Assembly (NCBI GenBank): GCA_028282785.1
Contig: JANQHE010000004.1
Span: 1-64,000 of the forward strand
Reading direction: 5' to 3'
Length of the DNA: 64,000 bases
Source of the DNA: Bacteroidales bacterium
GTDB lineage: Bacteria > Bacteroidota > Bacteroidia > Bacteroidales > UBA12077
Below the pieces are notes generated by a model that was given only the letters and a program-made list of their open reading frames with translations, made no database searches and was not told where the DNA came from. The position numbers were made by a program, and so were the translations under genes. Shown here in pieces: positions 28,723-37,135 of the stretch (positions are counted from its first letter, which is position 1; each line of letters starts with the position of its first letter).

Positions 28723-31530
28723 ATGAGATCTTTTTTATTAATAATCTTATTAATAGGGTTTTATCCCTTTTTGAGCGCAGGACAAATAAATCACAAAGGA
28801 AAGCCGGTTTTTGATTTTGAGTTAAAGCAAGAAATTCCTGTTGAGATTTTACCGGAAGTAAAAGTCAGAAAATTAAATAGAGAAGATAAACAAATTGAAT
28901 CAAGATTAAAGACCTTAAGATTCGCTGAATTGTTAGATGTGGATTTTGGTCCTGAAACTCATGGCATATGGGTAGAATCAAAAAACGAGCGGATTTGGTA
29001 TTTGAAAATAAAATCACCCGGAGCGTATTCATTAAGTTTATTATTTGACAGTTACAGATTACCCATAGGTTCCAAATTATATATTTATAATTCAGATAAA
29101 AACCATGTAAGGGGAGCATTTACTTATAAAAATAATAAGATCAACAATATTTTACCAATTGCTCCTGTAAAAGGTGATGAGGTTGTACTGGAGTATCATG
29201 AACCTTATGATGTTGATTTTAAAGGAGAACTGCATATTTCAACGGTAGCACATGATTATAAAAACGTTTTTAATTATTTATCAAAAAGCGAAAAAGGATT
29301 TGGTGATTCGGGTAGCTGTAATGTCAACATTAATTGTGATGATAATGAACTTTGGCAATTGTTAAAACACTCGGTATGTAAAATTACTTATAATGGATGG
29401 CTTTGTTCCGGAGCGTTAATAAATAATACAAAAGAAGACGGGTACCCTTACTTACTAACAGCAAACCATTGCATTAATAATGCCTCAGAGGCTACAAATG
29501 CAATTTTTTACTTTAACTATGAAAGTCCAGGTTGTACTAGCGAAGATGGAAACCAGGATATGACCATCTCAGGATCAACAATTATTGCCACCCCACCTCA
29601 AAAAACAATAGATTTTAGCTTATTGGAATTGAGTGTTAAACCACCTCCGTCATATAAGCCTTATTATGCAGGATGGAATAGAGATATAAGGGATCCTGTT
29701 AGTGTTACTTCAATTCATCACCCCAGCGGAGATATTAAGAAAATTACTAAATCTTATGATGGTGCTACAACAGGTGATTACGGAGAAGGTTATGATGTTA
29801 ACAAGCATTGGTGGATTGATGAATGGGATGAAGGTACTACGGAAGGAGGGTCCTCAGGTTCACCATTATTTGATCAGGATGGAAGAATAATAGGAGATTT
29901 AACCGGAGGTGATGCATATTGTGGATATAATTTCAATGATTATTATCAGCAATTTCATCACTCATGGCAGGATTTTGAAGATTCGAGTTATCAGTTAAAA
30001 CCCTGGCTGGATCCTTTAGATTATGGAATTGTTTCGTTAAATGGTTATTTACCTTATGATACAATACCAACTAATCTCAATGCTTCTATTCAGGATACTA
30101 TTGTAAACGTAAAGTGGAACCATGTTGAAGATACAGCAAATATTGAGTTTTATTATATTTATAGAAATTCTGTAAAGCTGGATTCTATTAACGAACCTGA
30201 CTATAGCGATACCTTAAGTGGTACAAATTTATTATACAATTATTTTGTTACAGCGAAATATAATTCACCTGAAGTATTGGAATCCAATCCATCAAATACA
30301 GTTTATATTCATATTATGGATACAATCATTTTACCATTTTCTGAAACATTTGTTGACGGATTAATTCCTACAGATTGGTACGAAGAGCGATCAAATGACA
30401 CTGTTGGTTGGGAATATAAAGCAGGAGGATTTAACGGAGTTTTGGATACTGCATTTGAAGGTAGTTATAACGCTTATTTTTATAATGAAAATAATGAAAC
30501 ATCGAAATTAGTTTTACCGAATTTTAATTTCTCTTCATACTCCAATTTGAAACTTTCCTTTTATATGCATATGCAGGAATATAATGATGAAGTACATGAA
30601 CTAAGAATATTATATAAAGATGTCGATACAGTTGAATGGAAGACACTGAGAACATATAATACAAACATTGAGACTTGGGAGAAAAAGGAAATTCCGCTTC
30701 CTGAATTGAGTGATAAATATAAAATTGCATTTGAGGGAGTTGGTTTGAAAGGATATGGAATATGTATCGACAGCATATCCGTTATCGAAGATGGAACGTT
30801 TATAGAACCTACCATTTTTGTTAATAAGGACACCATATGTACTACTGACAGTTTACAATTTTCGACAACATTAGACAATACATATAATTTTTTATGGGAA
30901 TTTGGAGATAGTGCAAACCCGCAAGCAGCAGTTGGGAAAGGGCCTCATTGGGTGAAATATAACAGTTCTGCTTTAGTACCTGTGAAATTAACTGTAAATG
31001 GTACTTATATAAAACAGGTTTTTGATATTGCAATAGTTTATGAATCTCCGGCTTTGCCAACTTTTATTAATAATAATGATACCTTAATATCAAGTTCAGA
31101 AGTTGGTAATCAGTGGTATTTCGAAGGAGAACCTATAGAAGATGCTACTGATAATACGTATATAATTACAGAGGATGGAGACTATTATGTGGAAGTTTCT
31201 AACGGTTTTGATTGTGTTTCTGTTTCGGAAGAGAAAAGTTTACTTGTAACAAATATACCAGAGATTCCTAAAGAAAATAACACAGTACAATTTAAAGTTT
31301 ATCCTAATCCTAATAATGGTTCATTTACAATTGAAATTGTGAATTTTGAATCAGAGATATTTGATTATAGGATTTATGATATTACGGGTAAATTGAGACA
31401 GGCAGGAAAACTGGATTCCGAAGAGAAGATTAGAAATATTGAATTAACAAATATTGCAGATGGAGTTTATTTTCTTCAAATATCTTCTATGAAAGAAAGT
31501 TATACGAGCAAGTTACTAATAAAAAAATAG
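28723..31530 (+). CDS. Lysyl-endopeptidase-like serine protease, T9SS cargo
   Basis: 935 residues with a signal peptide (to about LSAGQ). A propeptide-like region (30-195) is followed by a trypsin-fold domain (about 196-440): His249 in YLLTANHC, Asp297 in KTIDFSLLEL and Ser378 in EGGSSGSPLFD form the triad, and paired cysteines (for example C228/C250) fit the disulphides of Achromobacter lysyl endopeptidase. After it come a fibronectin-like segment, a MAM/adhesion-like sandwich (about 540-690), a PKD-like domain (FLWEFGDSANP) and a T9SS type A sorting domain from about 865 (YPNPNNGSFTIEI, ending KLLIKK). It is likely secreted to degrade proteins, by family cutting after Lys, though substrate choice is unproven. 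It sits inside the otherwise conserved malic enzyme-ruvA-sprA block, in the opposite orientation. Confidence 0.88.
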   Translation: MRSFLLIILLIGFYPFLSAGQINHKGKPVFDFELKQEIPVEILPEVKVRKLNREDKQIESRLKTLRFAELLDVDFGPETHGIWVESKNERIWYLKIKSPGAYSLSLLFDSYRLPIGSKLYIYNSDKNHVRGAFTYKNNKINNILPIAPVKGDEVVLEYHEPYDVDFKGELHISTVAHDYKNVFNYLSKSEKGFGDSGSCNVNINCDDNELWQLLKHSVCKITYNGWLCSGALINNTKEDGYPYLLTANHCINNASEATNAIFYFNYESPGCTSEDGNQDMTISGSTIIATPPQKTIDFSLLELSVKPPPSYKPYYAGWNRDIRDPVSVTSIHHPSGDIKKITKSYDGATTGDYGEGYDVNKHWWIDEWDEGTTEGGSSGSPLFDQDGRIIGDLTGGDAYCGYNFNDYYQQFHHSWQDFEDSSYQLKPWLDPLDYGIVSLNGYLPYDTIPTNLNASIQDTIVNVKWNHVEDTANIEFYYIYRNSVKLDSINEPDYSDTLSGTNLLYNYFVTAKYNSPEVLESNPSNTVYIHIMDTIILPFSETFVDGLIPTDWYEERSNDTVGWEYKAGGFNGVLDTAFEGSYNAYFYNENNETSKLVLPNFNFSSYSNLKLSFYMHMQEYNDEVHELRILYKDVDTVEWKTLRTYNTNIETWEKKEIPLPELSDKYKIAFEGVGLKGYGICIDSISVIEDGTFIEPTIFVNKDTICTTDSLQFSTTLDNTYNFLWEFGDSANPQAAVGKGPHWVKYNSSALVPVKLTVNGTYIKQVFDIAIVYESPALPTFINNNDTLISSSEVGNQWYFEGEPIEDATDNTYIITEDGDYYVEVSNGFDCVSVSEEKSLLVTNIPEIPKENNTVQFKVYPNPNNGSFTIEIVNFESEIFDYRIYDITGKLRQAGKLDSEEKIRNIELTNIADGVYFLQISSMKESYTSKLLIKK

Positions 31531-31556
31531 AGTGATTATAAATCACTCTATTTTTA
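31528..31556. terminator. Bidirectional terminator between protease and malic enzyme
   Basis: TAGAGTGATT (31528-31537) pairs perfectly with AATCACTCTA (31541-31550) over a three-base loop, flanked by an A-run on the left and a T-run on the right. The stem begins with the protease stop codon. It serves both convergent genes. Confidence 0.85.
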
Positions 31557-31576
31557 TTTATACTATATTTAATTTA

Positions 31577-33031
31577 TTAGGATACTTTATCAATAGCTGT
31601 TTTTAATGCTTGTTCAAGCATTGCTTCATCTGGTTTCGGGATATAATTATGTTGCATCATTAAATCAATAGATTCGCGAGTTTGTTTTATATCATGTAAT
31701 GTTTTGTTAAATACTTCATCCCAGGTTAAGTTAACACGGGCAACTCCATTTTTAATTGCTTCCATAGCAACATCAGCAGCTTCGTATGCAAACATTTCAG
31801 TTTCATCCATTTTTGGCATAATATAATCAGGATTTAATCCATTCTTTTCAGCATAATTTGCCATAGAATATGCAGCCTGGATTGCCATTTCATCGGTAAT
31901 TTTTCTTGCTCTGACTAATAATGCTCCTTTAAGAATTCCCGGGAAACCTAATGAGTTGTTAACCTGATTTGGAAAGTCACCACGGCCAGTTGCAACAATA
32001 TAAGCTCCGGCTTCTTTTGCGGCATAAGGATAAATTTCAGGTACAGGATTAGCACAAACAAAAACAATAGGTTTGGTTCCCATGTTTCTGATCCATTCCG
32101 GTTTAACAACATCCGGCCCTGGTTTACTAAGTGCAATAAGAACATCGGCATCTTTACATGCTTCTTGAACATCATCAATTTTATCAGGATTAGTTTGTTC
32201 GCAAAGCTCCCATTTTCTATAGAATCTAGGATCAGCTTTAATATCATCCCTACCTTTATGTAATCCTCTTTTTGAATCGAACAACATCATTTTTTCAGGA
32301 TCTGCTCCTGCCTGTATTATTAAACGCGCAATTGTTGTGTTTGACGCGCCGGCTCCATACAGAACCACTTTGATATTATTAAGGTCTTTACCTACTATCC
32401 TTAAGGCATTAATTAATCCTGCAACTGTTACTGATCCAGTTCCCTGAGCATCATCATGCCAAACAGGAATGTCACATTCTTCTCTTAATGTATCAAGTAC
32501 TTTATAGCAATTTGGTTGTGCAATATCTTCAAGGTTTATAGCGCCAAAACTTGGCTGAGCCATTTTAACAAAGTCGATAATTTTATCCGGATCATGTTCG
32601 CCTTTCTCGTTGTAACTGTCAACACACATTGCAACAGCATCAACGCCCGCTAAATACTTCATTAAGTATGCTTTACCTTCCATAACTCCCATTCCTCCGG
32701 GAGGTGTACAATCACCATCTCCTAAAACTCTTGTAGAATCTGAAACAACTGCAACCATATTACCCCGGTTAGAAATTTCGAAAGAAGCATCGTTGTTATC
32801 TCTAACTGTTGTAGATATTTTAGAAACACCAGGCGTATAATAAACATTGAACCAGTTAAACCCATAGATTCCGGCTTTTGGTAAGGTTTGCATCTTACCA
32901 CCATAAAATTTATGACTTAATAAAGCCAATTCCTTTAAAAAAACCGTTTTTGCTGTAGCAATTTGTCCTTGGGTAAAGTTACTAGGGAATAATTCATCCA
33001 GATTTTTTAAGGAAAGATCAATTTTTGACAT
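31577..33031 (-). CDS. Malic enzyme (malate to pyruvate, decarboxylating)
   Basis: 484 residues, the short bacterial form without the phosphotransacetylase-like tail. Visible motifs are YYTPGVSKIS, the catalytic region AVVSDSTRVLGDGD, the metal-site stretch GAINLEDIAQP with WHDDAQGTG, and the nucleotide-binding VVLYGAGASNTTIARLI. It oxidises malate to pyruvate and CO2, supplying NAD(P)H; cofactor choice is not decided here. The start follows a real Shine-Dalgarno sequence, unusual for this phylum. In many Bacteroidota the enzyme lies directly beside ruvA-sprA; here the protease gene stands between them. Confidence 0.93.
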   Translation of the reverse strand: MSKIDLSLKNLDELFPSNFTQGQIATAKTVFLKELALLSHKFYGGKMQTLPKAGIYGFNWFNVYYTPGVSKISTTVRDNNDASFEISNRGNMVAVVSDSTRVLGDGDCTPPGGMGVMEGKAYLMKYLAGVDAVAMCVDSYNEKGEHDPDKIIDFVKMAQPSFGAINLEDIAQPNCYKVLDTLREECDIPVWHDDAQGTGSVTVAGLINALRIVGKDLNNIKVVLYGAGASNTTIARLIIQAGADPEKMMLFDSKRGLHKGRDDIKADPRFYRKWELCEQTNPDKIDDVQEACKDADVLIALSKPGPDVVKPEWIRNMGTKPIVFVCANPVPEIYPYAAKEAGAYIVATGRGDFPNQVNNSLGFPGILKGALLVRARKITDEMAIQAAYSMANYAEKNGLNPDYIMPKMDETEMFAYEAADVAMEAIKNGVARVNLTWDEVFNKTLHDIKQTRESIDLMMQHNYIPKPDEAMLEQALKTAIDKVS

Positions 33032-33036
33032 AAAAA

Positions 33037-33042
33037 CCTCCG
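33037..33042 (-). promoter_or_regulatory. Strong Shine-Dalgarno site for malic enzyme
   Basis: On the minus strand CGGAGG lies five T before the ATG at 33031. Most starts in this window show only A-rich leaders, as expected for Bacteroidota, so this canonical site is exceptional. Confidence 0.65.
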
Positions 33043-33085
33043 TATTTAATTTTAGTTATTTAGTTTGTTTAATTTAGGTATCTAA

Positions 33086-33093
33086 CAAAATTA
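33086..33093 (-). promoter_or_regulatory. -7 element of the malic-enzyme promoter
   Basis: The minus strand reads TAATTTTG, an exact TANNTTTG match, about 55 bases upstream of the start codon. No clear -33 TTG is present. Confidence 0.4.
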
Positions 33094-33169
33094 CTAAATA
33101 ATTTACCTTAAAAACAGAGCTAAGAGTCTAGTTAATGGCTTATTATTATGTTGTGCAACATTCAATAAA

Positions 33170-33326
33170 AAAGGGGCTGTCCAAAAAGTATAAAAGTTGT
33201 TCATATTTCGACAGGCTCAATATGACAACATGATGATAATCAATCTGTCACGCTGAACCTGACTGCCGTCAGGCAGGCTTGTCGAAGTGTAGACAGTAAC
33301 AAAGGGGCTTTTGTGACAGCCCCTTT
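33170..33326. repeat. Palindromic REP/MITE-like intergenic element
   Basis: A 157-base unit bounded by the perfect 12-base inverted repeat AAAGGGGCTGTC (33170-33181) and GACAGCCCCTTT (33315-33326). Inside, TTCGACAGGCTCA (33207-33219) opposes GGCTTGTCGAA (33276-33286), and a further palindrome CCTGACTGCCGTCAGG lies between. Its GC-rich arms differ from the surroundings. Sequences around CTTGTCGAAGTG are a familiar dispersed motif in Bacteroidota genomes (recalled, not searched). An alternative local hairpin, AAAGGGGCT with AGCCCCTTT at 33301-33326, lies just after the pdxA stop and could act as its terminator. Confidence 0.7.
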
Positions 33327-33332
33327 AAGTTT

Positions 33333-34400
33333 TTATTCCTGATCCGGTTCCTTATCGGAAATTTCATAATGTTGTAAAGGTTCAGCACTTATTTCCTTAA
33401 ATTCTTTTCTGCTTCTGAAAATATCACAAGCCAGGTATATCGCATTTCTAAACGAAAGTTCAGAAGCTTTGCCTAAACCGGCAATTTCATAAGCTGTTCC
33501 GTGTCCGGGCGATGTTCTTATAAAATCCAAACCAGCTGTATAGTTTACACCGGAGTTAAAAGCTAATGCTTTAAAAGGAGTTAGTCCCTGATCGTGATAC
33601 ATTGCTAAAATTGCATCTACCTTTTTGAAATTATCACTTCCAAAGAATCCGTCCGAAGGATAAGGCCCAAGAGCTAATATATTTTCTTCTCTTGCTTTAT
33701 TTATTGCAGGAATTATAATATCAACTTCTTCTTTTCCTAAAAGACCATTGTCTCCCGCATGTGGATTTAAACCAAGAACTGCAATTTTGGGTTTTCTTAT
33801 TCTAAAATCCTGAATAAGGCTTTTATTCATTATTCTGAGTTTAGATAAAATCAGCTCTTCAGTGATAGCTTCAGGAACTTGAGAAAGAGGTAAATGTGTA
33901 GTAGTGACTCCTACTTTTAAATTTTCACTTACCATGAACATTAAAGATTCTTTTGATTCGGACTCTTTGGTAAGATATTCGGTATGCCCCGGGAAATTAA
34001 ATTTATCGGATTGAACATTATCTTTATTAATCGGAGCTGTAACTAAAACATCAATTTTTCCTTCTTTTAAATCTTTAACAGCATGCTCTAATGATATTAG
34101 TGAAGATTCCCCGGCAATATTAGTTGATTTTCCAAGTTCAACTCTAACATTATCATCTAAACAATTAATTATATTAGCTCGCTTAATGTTGGCCTCTTCT
34201 GCCGATTTTACATTGTTGAAACTAAAGTTTGCAATGTTTAAAGCTTTGCGGTGATAAGCTGCTACTTTAGCCGAACCATATACAACAGGAATACAGAAAT
34301 CGAATATTCTGTTATCCATTAATGCTTTTATTATTACTTCGTAACTTACTCCATTTATATCTCCATGCGAAATTCCAACAACTATCTTATTTTGAATCAT
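33333..34400 (-). CDS. pdxA: 4-Hydroxythreonine-4-phosphate dehydrogenase
   Basis: 355 residues, slightly longer than the usual ~330 through a charged C-terminal tail. PdxA oxidises 4-phosphohydroxy-L-threonine with NAD(P) in the DXP-dependent route to pyridoxal phosphate. Seen: the start region VVGISHGDINGVSYEVI, the metal-binding LGLNPHAGDNGLLGKEE, YHDQGLTPFKAL, and TSPGHGTAYEIAG. Metal ligands (His residues in these blocks) are all present. It is in the same direction as the aminopeptidase gene upstream, 83 bases apart, so they may be co-transcribed. No pdxJ is in the window. Confidence 0.95.
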   Translation of the reverse strand: MIQNKIVVGISHGDINGVSYEVIIKALMDNRIFDFCIPVVYGSAKVAAYHRKALNIANFSFNNVKSAEEANIKRANIINCLDDNVRVELGKSTNIAGESSLISLEHAVKDLKEGKIDVLVTAPINKDNVQSDKFNFPGHTEYLTKESESKESLMFMVSENLKVGVTTTHLPLSQVPEAITEELILSKLRIMNKSLIQDFRIRKPKIAVLGLNPHAGDNGLLGKEEVDIIIPAINKAREENILALGPYPSDGFFGSDNFKKVDAILAMYHDQGLTPFKALAFNSGVNYTAGLDFIRTSPGHGTAYEIAGLGKASELSFRNAIYLACDIFRSRKEFKEISAEPLQHYEISDKEPDQE

Positions 34401-34483
34401 ATATATTGTATTATTCTGTCAAACAATTGATTTTATTTAACACAAAATTAACTATAATATTTTAATAATAAGGATTTAGGAGT

Positions 34484-35917
34484 TTACAATTGATTATTGA
34501 AAAAATCAAAAAGTAAACGAACTCCAACTCCGGTGGCTCCAATCCCCCTATAATTATCTTTTTTTGTAAGGAATGCACATCCGGCTATATCCAAATGAAT
34601 CCATGGGTAGTCCGTAAAATGTTCAAGAAATTTTCCGGCGGTTATAGCTCCGGCTTCTTTTCCTCCAAGGTTTTTAATATCTGCAATATCCGATTTTAAC
34701 ATTGTGCCATATTCTTCCCAAAGAGGAAGTTCTACTATTCTTTCGTACATGTTGTTGCCAGACTCTTTTAGCTGTTCAAACAGGCTGTTTTTAACATTTG
34801 TCATGGCAATTATTCCTAAATTACCTAAGGCCATTTGGGCCGAACCAGTTAATGTGGCAAGATCAATAACAAGTTCAGGGTTATATTTTTTAGCAAAACT
34901 TAAAGCATCTGCCAGAATTAACCTTCCCTCAGCATCGGTATTTCTTATTTCAACGGTAGAGCCATCATGCATTACAATAATATCATCGGGAACAATGGCG
35001 TTTGCGTTTAAGCGATTATCGGTTATTGGTATAAGCCCGATTACATGGCTGGGTATTTTAGCTTTCGCCAAAGCATGAATGGTCCCAACTACGCTTGCTG
35101 CCCCTGCCATATCTGATTTCATCGTATCAAGATAATTTTCAACTTTAATATTCATTCCTCCAGTATCGTATACTACGCCTTTGCCGACCAAAACATATGG
35201 GTTTTGGTTTACTACATTTGGTGGTTTCCAGGTTAAAATGCAAAACGATGGAGGGTCAACACTTCCCTTATTTACGGCAAGTAAACCACCTAATTTTAAA
35301 GATTCTATTTTGGTTTTATTAAATACTTCCACTTCAAATCCTGCCTCCTTACCAAGTTTTTTAATTTCGGCGGTAAATTGCTCAGTATTTAAAAAAGAAA
35401 CAGGCTCATTTACTAAATCCTTTGTTTTATGAATAGAATCAATCAATATATTTAATTCGGAAACTTGTTCATCTTCAATTTCGGAATTAACGATCAAAAT
35501 TTCTTTGAGGTGATTTTTATTTTCGGCACCCTTTGTAAAATACTTTAAAAACTGGTAGTTGCTAAGTGCTAATCCTTCTGCAAAAGCCAGGACATTTTCC
35601 ACATTATTTGACAGGTCATTCAGAATGATCTTCTGATGTTTATTTTCTCTTATTTTATCAAACAGATTTCCGGCAGCTCTTCTTAGTTTATCTTTAATTA
35701 TGTGTTGTTCTTTTTCAGTTTCAATCCATACTATATATTTCCATTTTGTAAACGCATTAAGCAAAACACTCTTTTTCTTATGATTAAATTGATCGGTAAT
35801 ATATGCCAGTTCTTCATTTGAAAAATCATGTTTTTCAATTTTATCCGGATTTTCGGTGATATAAATAGTAGATAATTCAGGATTTATTTCATTTGTTTTT
35901 ATTATATGAGTATTCAT
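34484..35917 (-). CDS. Leucyl aminopeptidase, family M17
   Basis: 477 residues. The C-terminal catalytic domain has the M17 signatures: VLVGKGVVYDTGG (catalytic/metal Lys and Asp), DTMKSDMAGAASV and NTDAEGRLILADAL, which together hold both divalent-metal sites. The N-terminal half is the variable macro-like domain. No signal peptide, so it acts in the cytoplasm, removing N-terminal residues in peptide turnover. It is transcribed towards pdxA and divergently from mqnC. Confidence 0.92.
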   Translation of the reverse strand: MNTHIIKTNEINPELSTIYITENPDKIEKHDFSNEELAYITDQFNHKKKSVLLNAFTKWKYIVWIETEKEQHIIKDKLRRAAGNLFDKIRENKHQKIILNDLSNNVENVLAFAEGLALSNYQFLKYFTKGAENKNHLKEILIVNSEIEDEQVSELNILIDSIHKTKDLVNEPVSFLNTEQFTAEIKKLGKEAGFEVEVFNKTKIESLKLGGLLAVNKGSVDPPSFCILTWKPPNVVNQNPYVLVGKGVVYDTGGMNIKVENYLDTMKSDMAGAASVVGTIHALAKAKIPSHVIGLIPITDNRLNANAIVPDDIIVMHDGSTVEIRNTDAEGRLILADALSFAKKYNPELVIDLATLTGSAQMALGNLGIIAMTNVKNSLFEQLKESGNNMYERIVELPLWEEYGTMLKSDIADIKNLGGKEAGAITAGKFLEHFTDYPWIHLDIAGCAFLTKKDNYRGIGATGVGVRLLFDFFNNQL

Positions 35918-36010
35918 AGTTTAAACATATTTAGTTTTGAATTGTAAAGTTAATAAATTTGATAAGCCATCAATTTATTGGTTGGTTATAATAACCGGAC
36001 TTATTTTAGT

Positions 36011-36018
36011 TAGATTTG
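36011..36018 (+). promoter_or_regulatory. -7 promoter element of mqnC
   Basis: TAGATTTG, an exact TANNTTTG match, ends four bases before the ATG at 36023. No well-placed -33 element is seen. If used, mqnC mRNA would be leaderless or nearly so. Confidence 0.4.
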
Positions 36019-36022
36019 TAAT

Positions 36023-37135
36023 ATGAATTTTAGAGAACTATATAAAAAAGCGTTAAACCTTGAATTCTTAACAATAGAAGAAGGACTTTTGTTGTATGAA
36101 GAAGCTCCTTTAGAAGAGTTGATATTTATTGGGAATCAACTTAGAAAAAAGCATAAGCCTGAGAATATTGTAACATGGCAGATTGATCGAAATGTAAATA
36201 TTACAAATGCGTGTATATCCCAATGTAAGTTTTGTAACTTTTATAAAAGGCCAAAAGATGAAGGAGTTTATATAACTTCAATGGAAGAATATAAAACTAA
36301 AGTCGAAGAGTTATTTAAATTAGGAGGGGAGCAACTTTTATTGCAAGGCGGACTGCACCCTAAGTTAAAACTCGATTTCTATACAAACTTATTCAAGGAT
36401 TTAAAATCTGAGTTTCCAAATTTAAAGTTACATGCACTTGGACCTCCTGAAATTGTACATTTGGCCAGATTAGAGAAAAAATCATACAAAAAGATATTAG
36501 AAGCATTAGTTAATGCAGGGTTGGATAGTTTACCAGGTGCAGGAGCTGAAATTTTATGCGATAGAGTGAGAAAAAGTATATCACCTGCAAAGGCAAGCAC
36601 TGAGCAATGGTTGGATGTGATGAAGGAAGCTCATAAATTAAATTTGGTAACATCAGCAACCATGATGTTTGGACATGTTGAAACAAAAAAAGAACGAATT
36701 GAGCACCTTGTTGCAATAAGGGATGTGCAATCACAGAAACCAGAATTAGCCTATGGGTTTTTAGCTTTTATACCATGGCCCTTTCAGGACGAAAATACGT
36801 TTTTACAAAGAGAGTTTGGTATAAAAAACGAAGTTAGATATGAAGAATATATTAAAACCATTGCAATAAGTAGAATTATGCTTCCGAATATTCAGAATAT
36901 ACAAGCTTCTTGGTTAACAGTTGGAAAAGATGTTGCACAAGTGTGTTTGCATGCCGGAGCAAACGATTTTGGTTCCATAATGATTGAGGAAAATGTGGTT
37001 TCCTCGGCAGGAGCAAATTATAAGTTTGATGCGGAAGGTATACAAAATGCGATTCGCGAAGCAGGATTTGAACCTAAACTAAGAAATCAGAAATATGAAT
37101 TACAAAAGTATAAATTAAACAGCTTCCAGAACTAA
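36023..37135 (+). CDS. mqnC: Cyclic dehypoxanthine futalosine synthase (radical SAM)
   Basis: 370 residues. The radical-SAM cluster motif is CISQCKFC (CxxxCxxC) after the MqnC-like WQIDRNVNITNAC. The downstream LPGAGAEIL and the end motif GANDFGSIMIEENVVSSAG favour MqnC over its relative MqnE. MqnC closes the ring of dehypoxanthine futalosine in the futalosine route to menaquinone, the likely respiratory quinone here. Its 3' end overlaps the convergent beta-lactamase-fold gene by 21 bases. No other mqn genes are in the window, as is common, since they are scattered. Confidence 0.92.
   Translation: MNFRELYKKALNLEFLTIEEGLLLYEEAPLEELIFIGNQLRKKHKPENIVTWQIDRNVNITNACISQCKFCNFYKRPKDEGVYITSMEEYKTKVEELFKLGGEQLLLQGGLHPKLKLDFYTNLFKDLKSEFPNLKLHALGPPEIVHLARLEKKSYKKILEALVNAGLDSLPGAGAEILCDRVRKSISPAKASTEQWLDVMKEAHKLNLVTSATMMFGHVETKKERIEHLVAIRDVQSQKPELAYGFLAFIPWPFQDENTFLQREFGIKNEVRYEEYIKTIAISRIMLPNIQNIQASWLTVGKDVAQVCLHAGANDFGSIMIEENVVSSAGANYKFDAEGIQNAIREAGFEPKLRNQKYELQKYKLNSFQN

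Noticed and set aside
30561-30878. Open frames opposite the protease and other large genes
   Set aside because: They have no recognisable domains or leaders and are shadows of well-supported genes.
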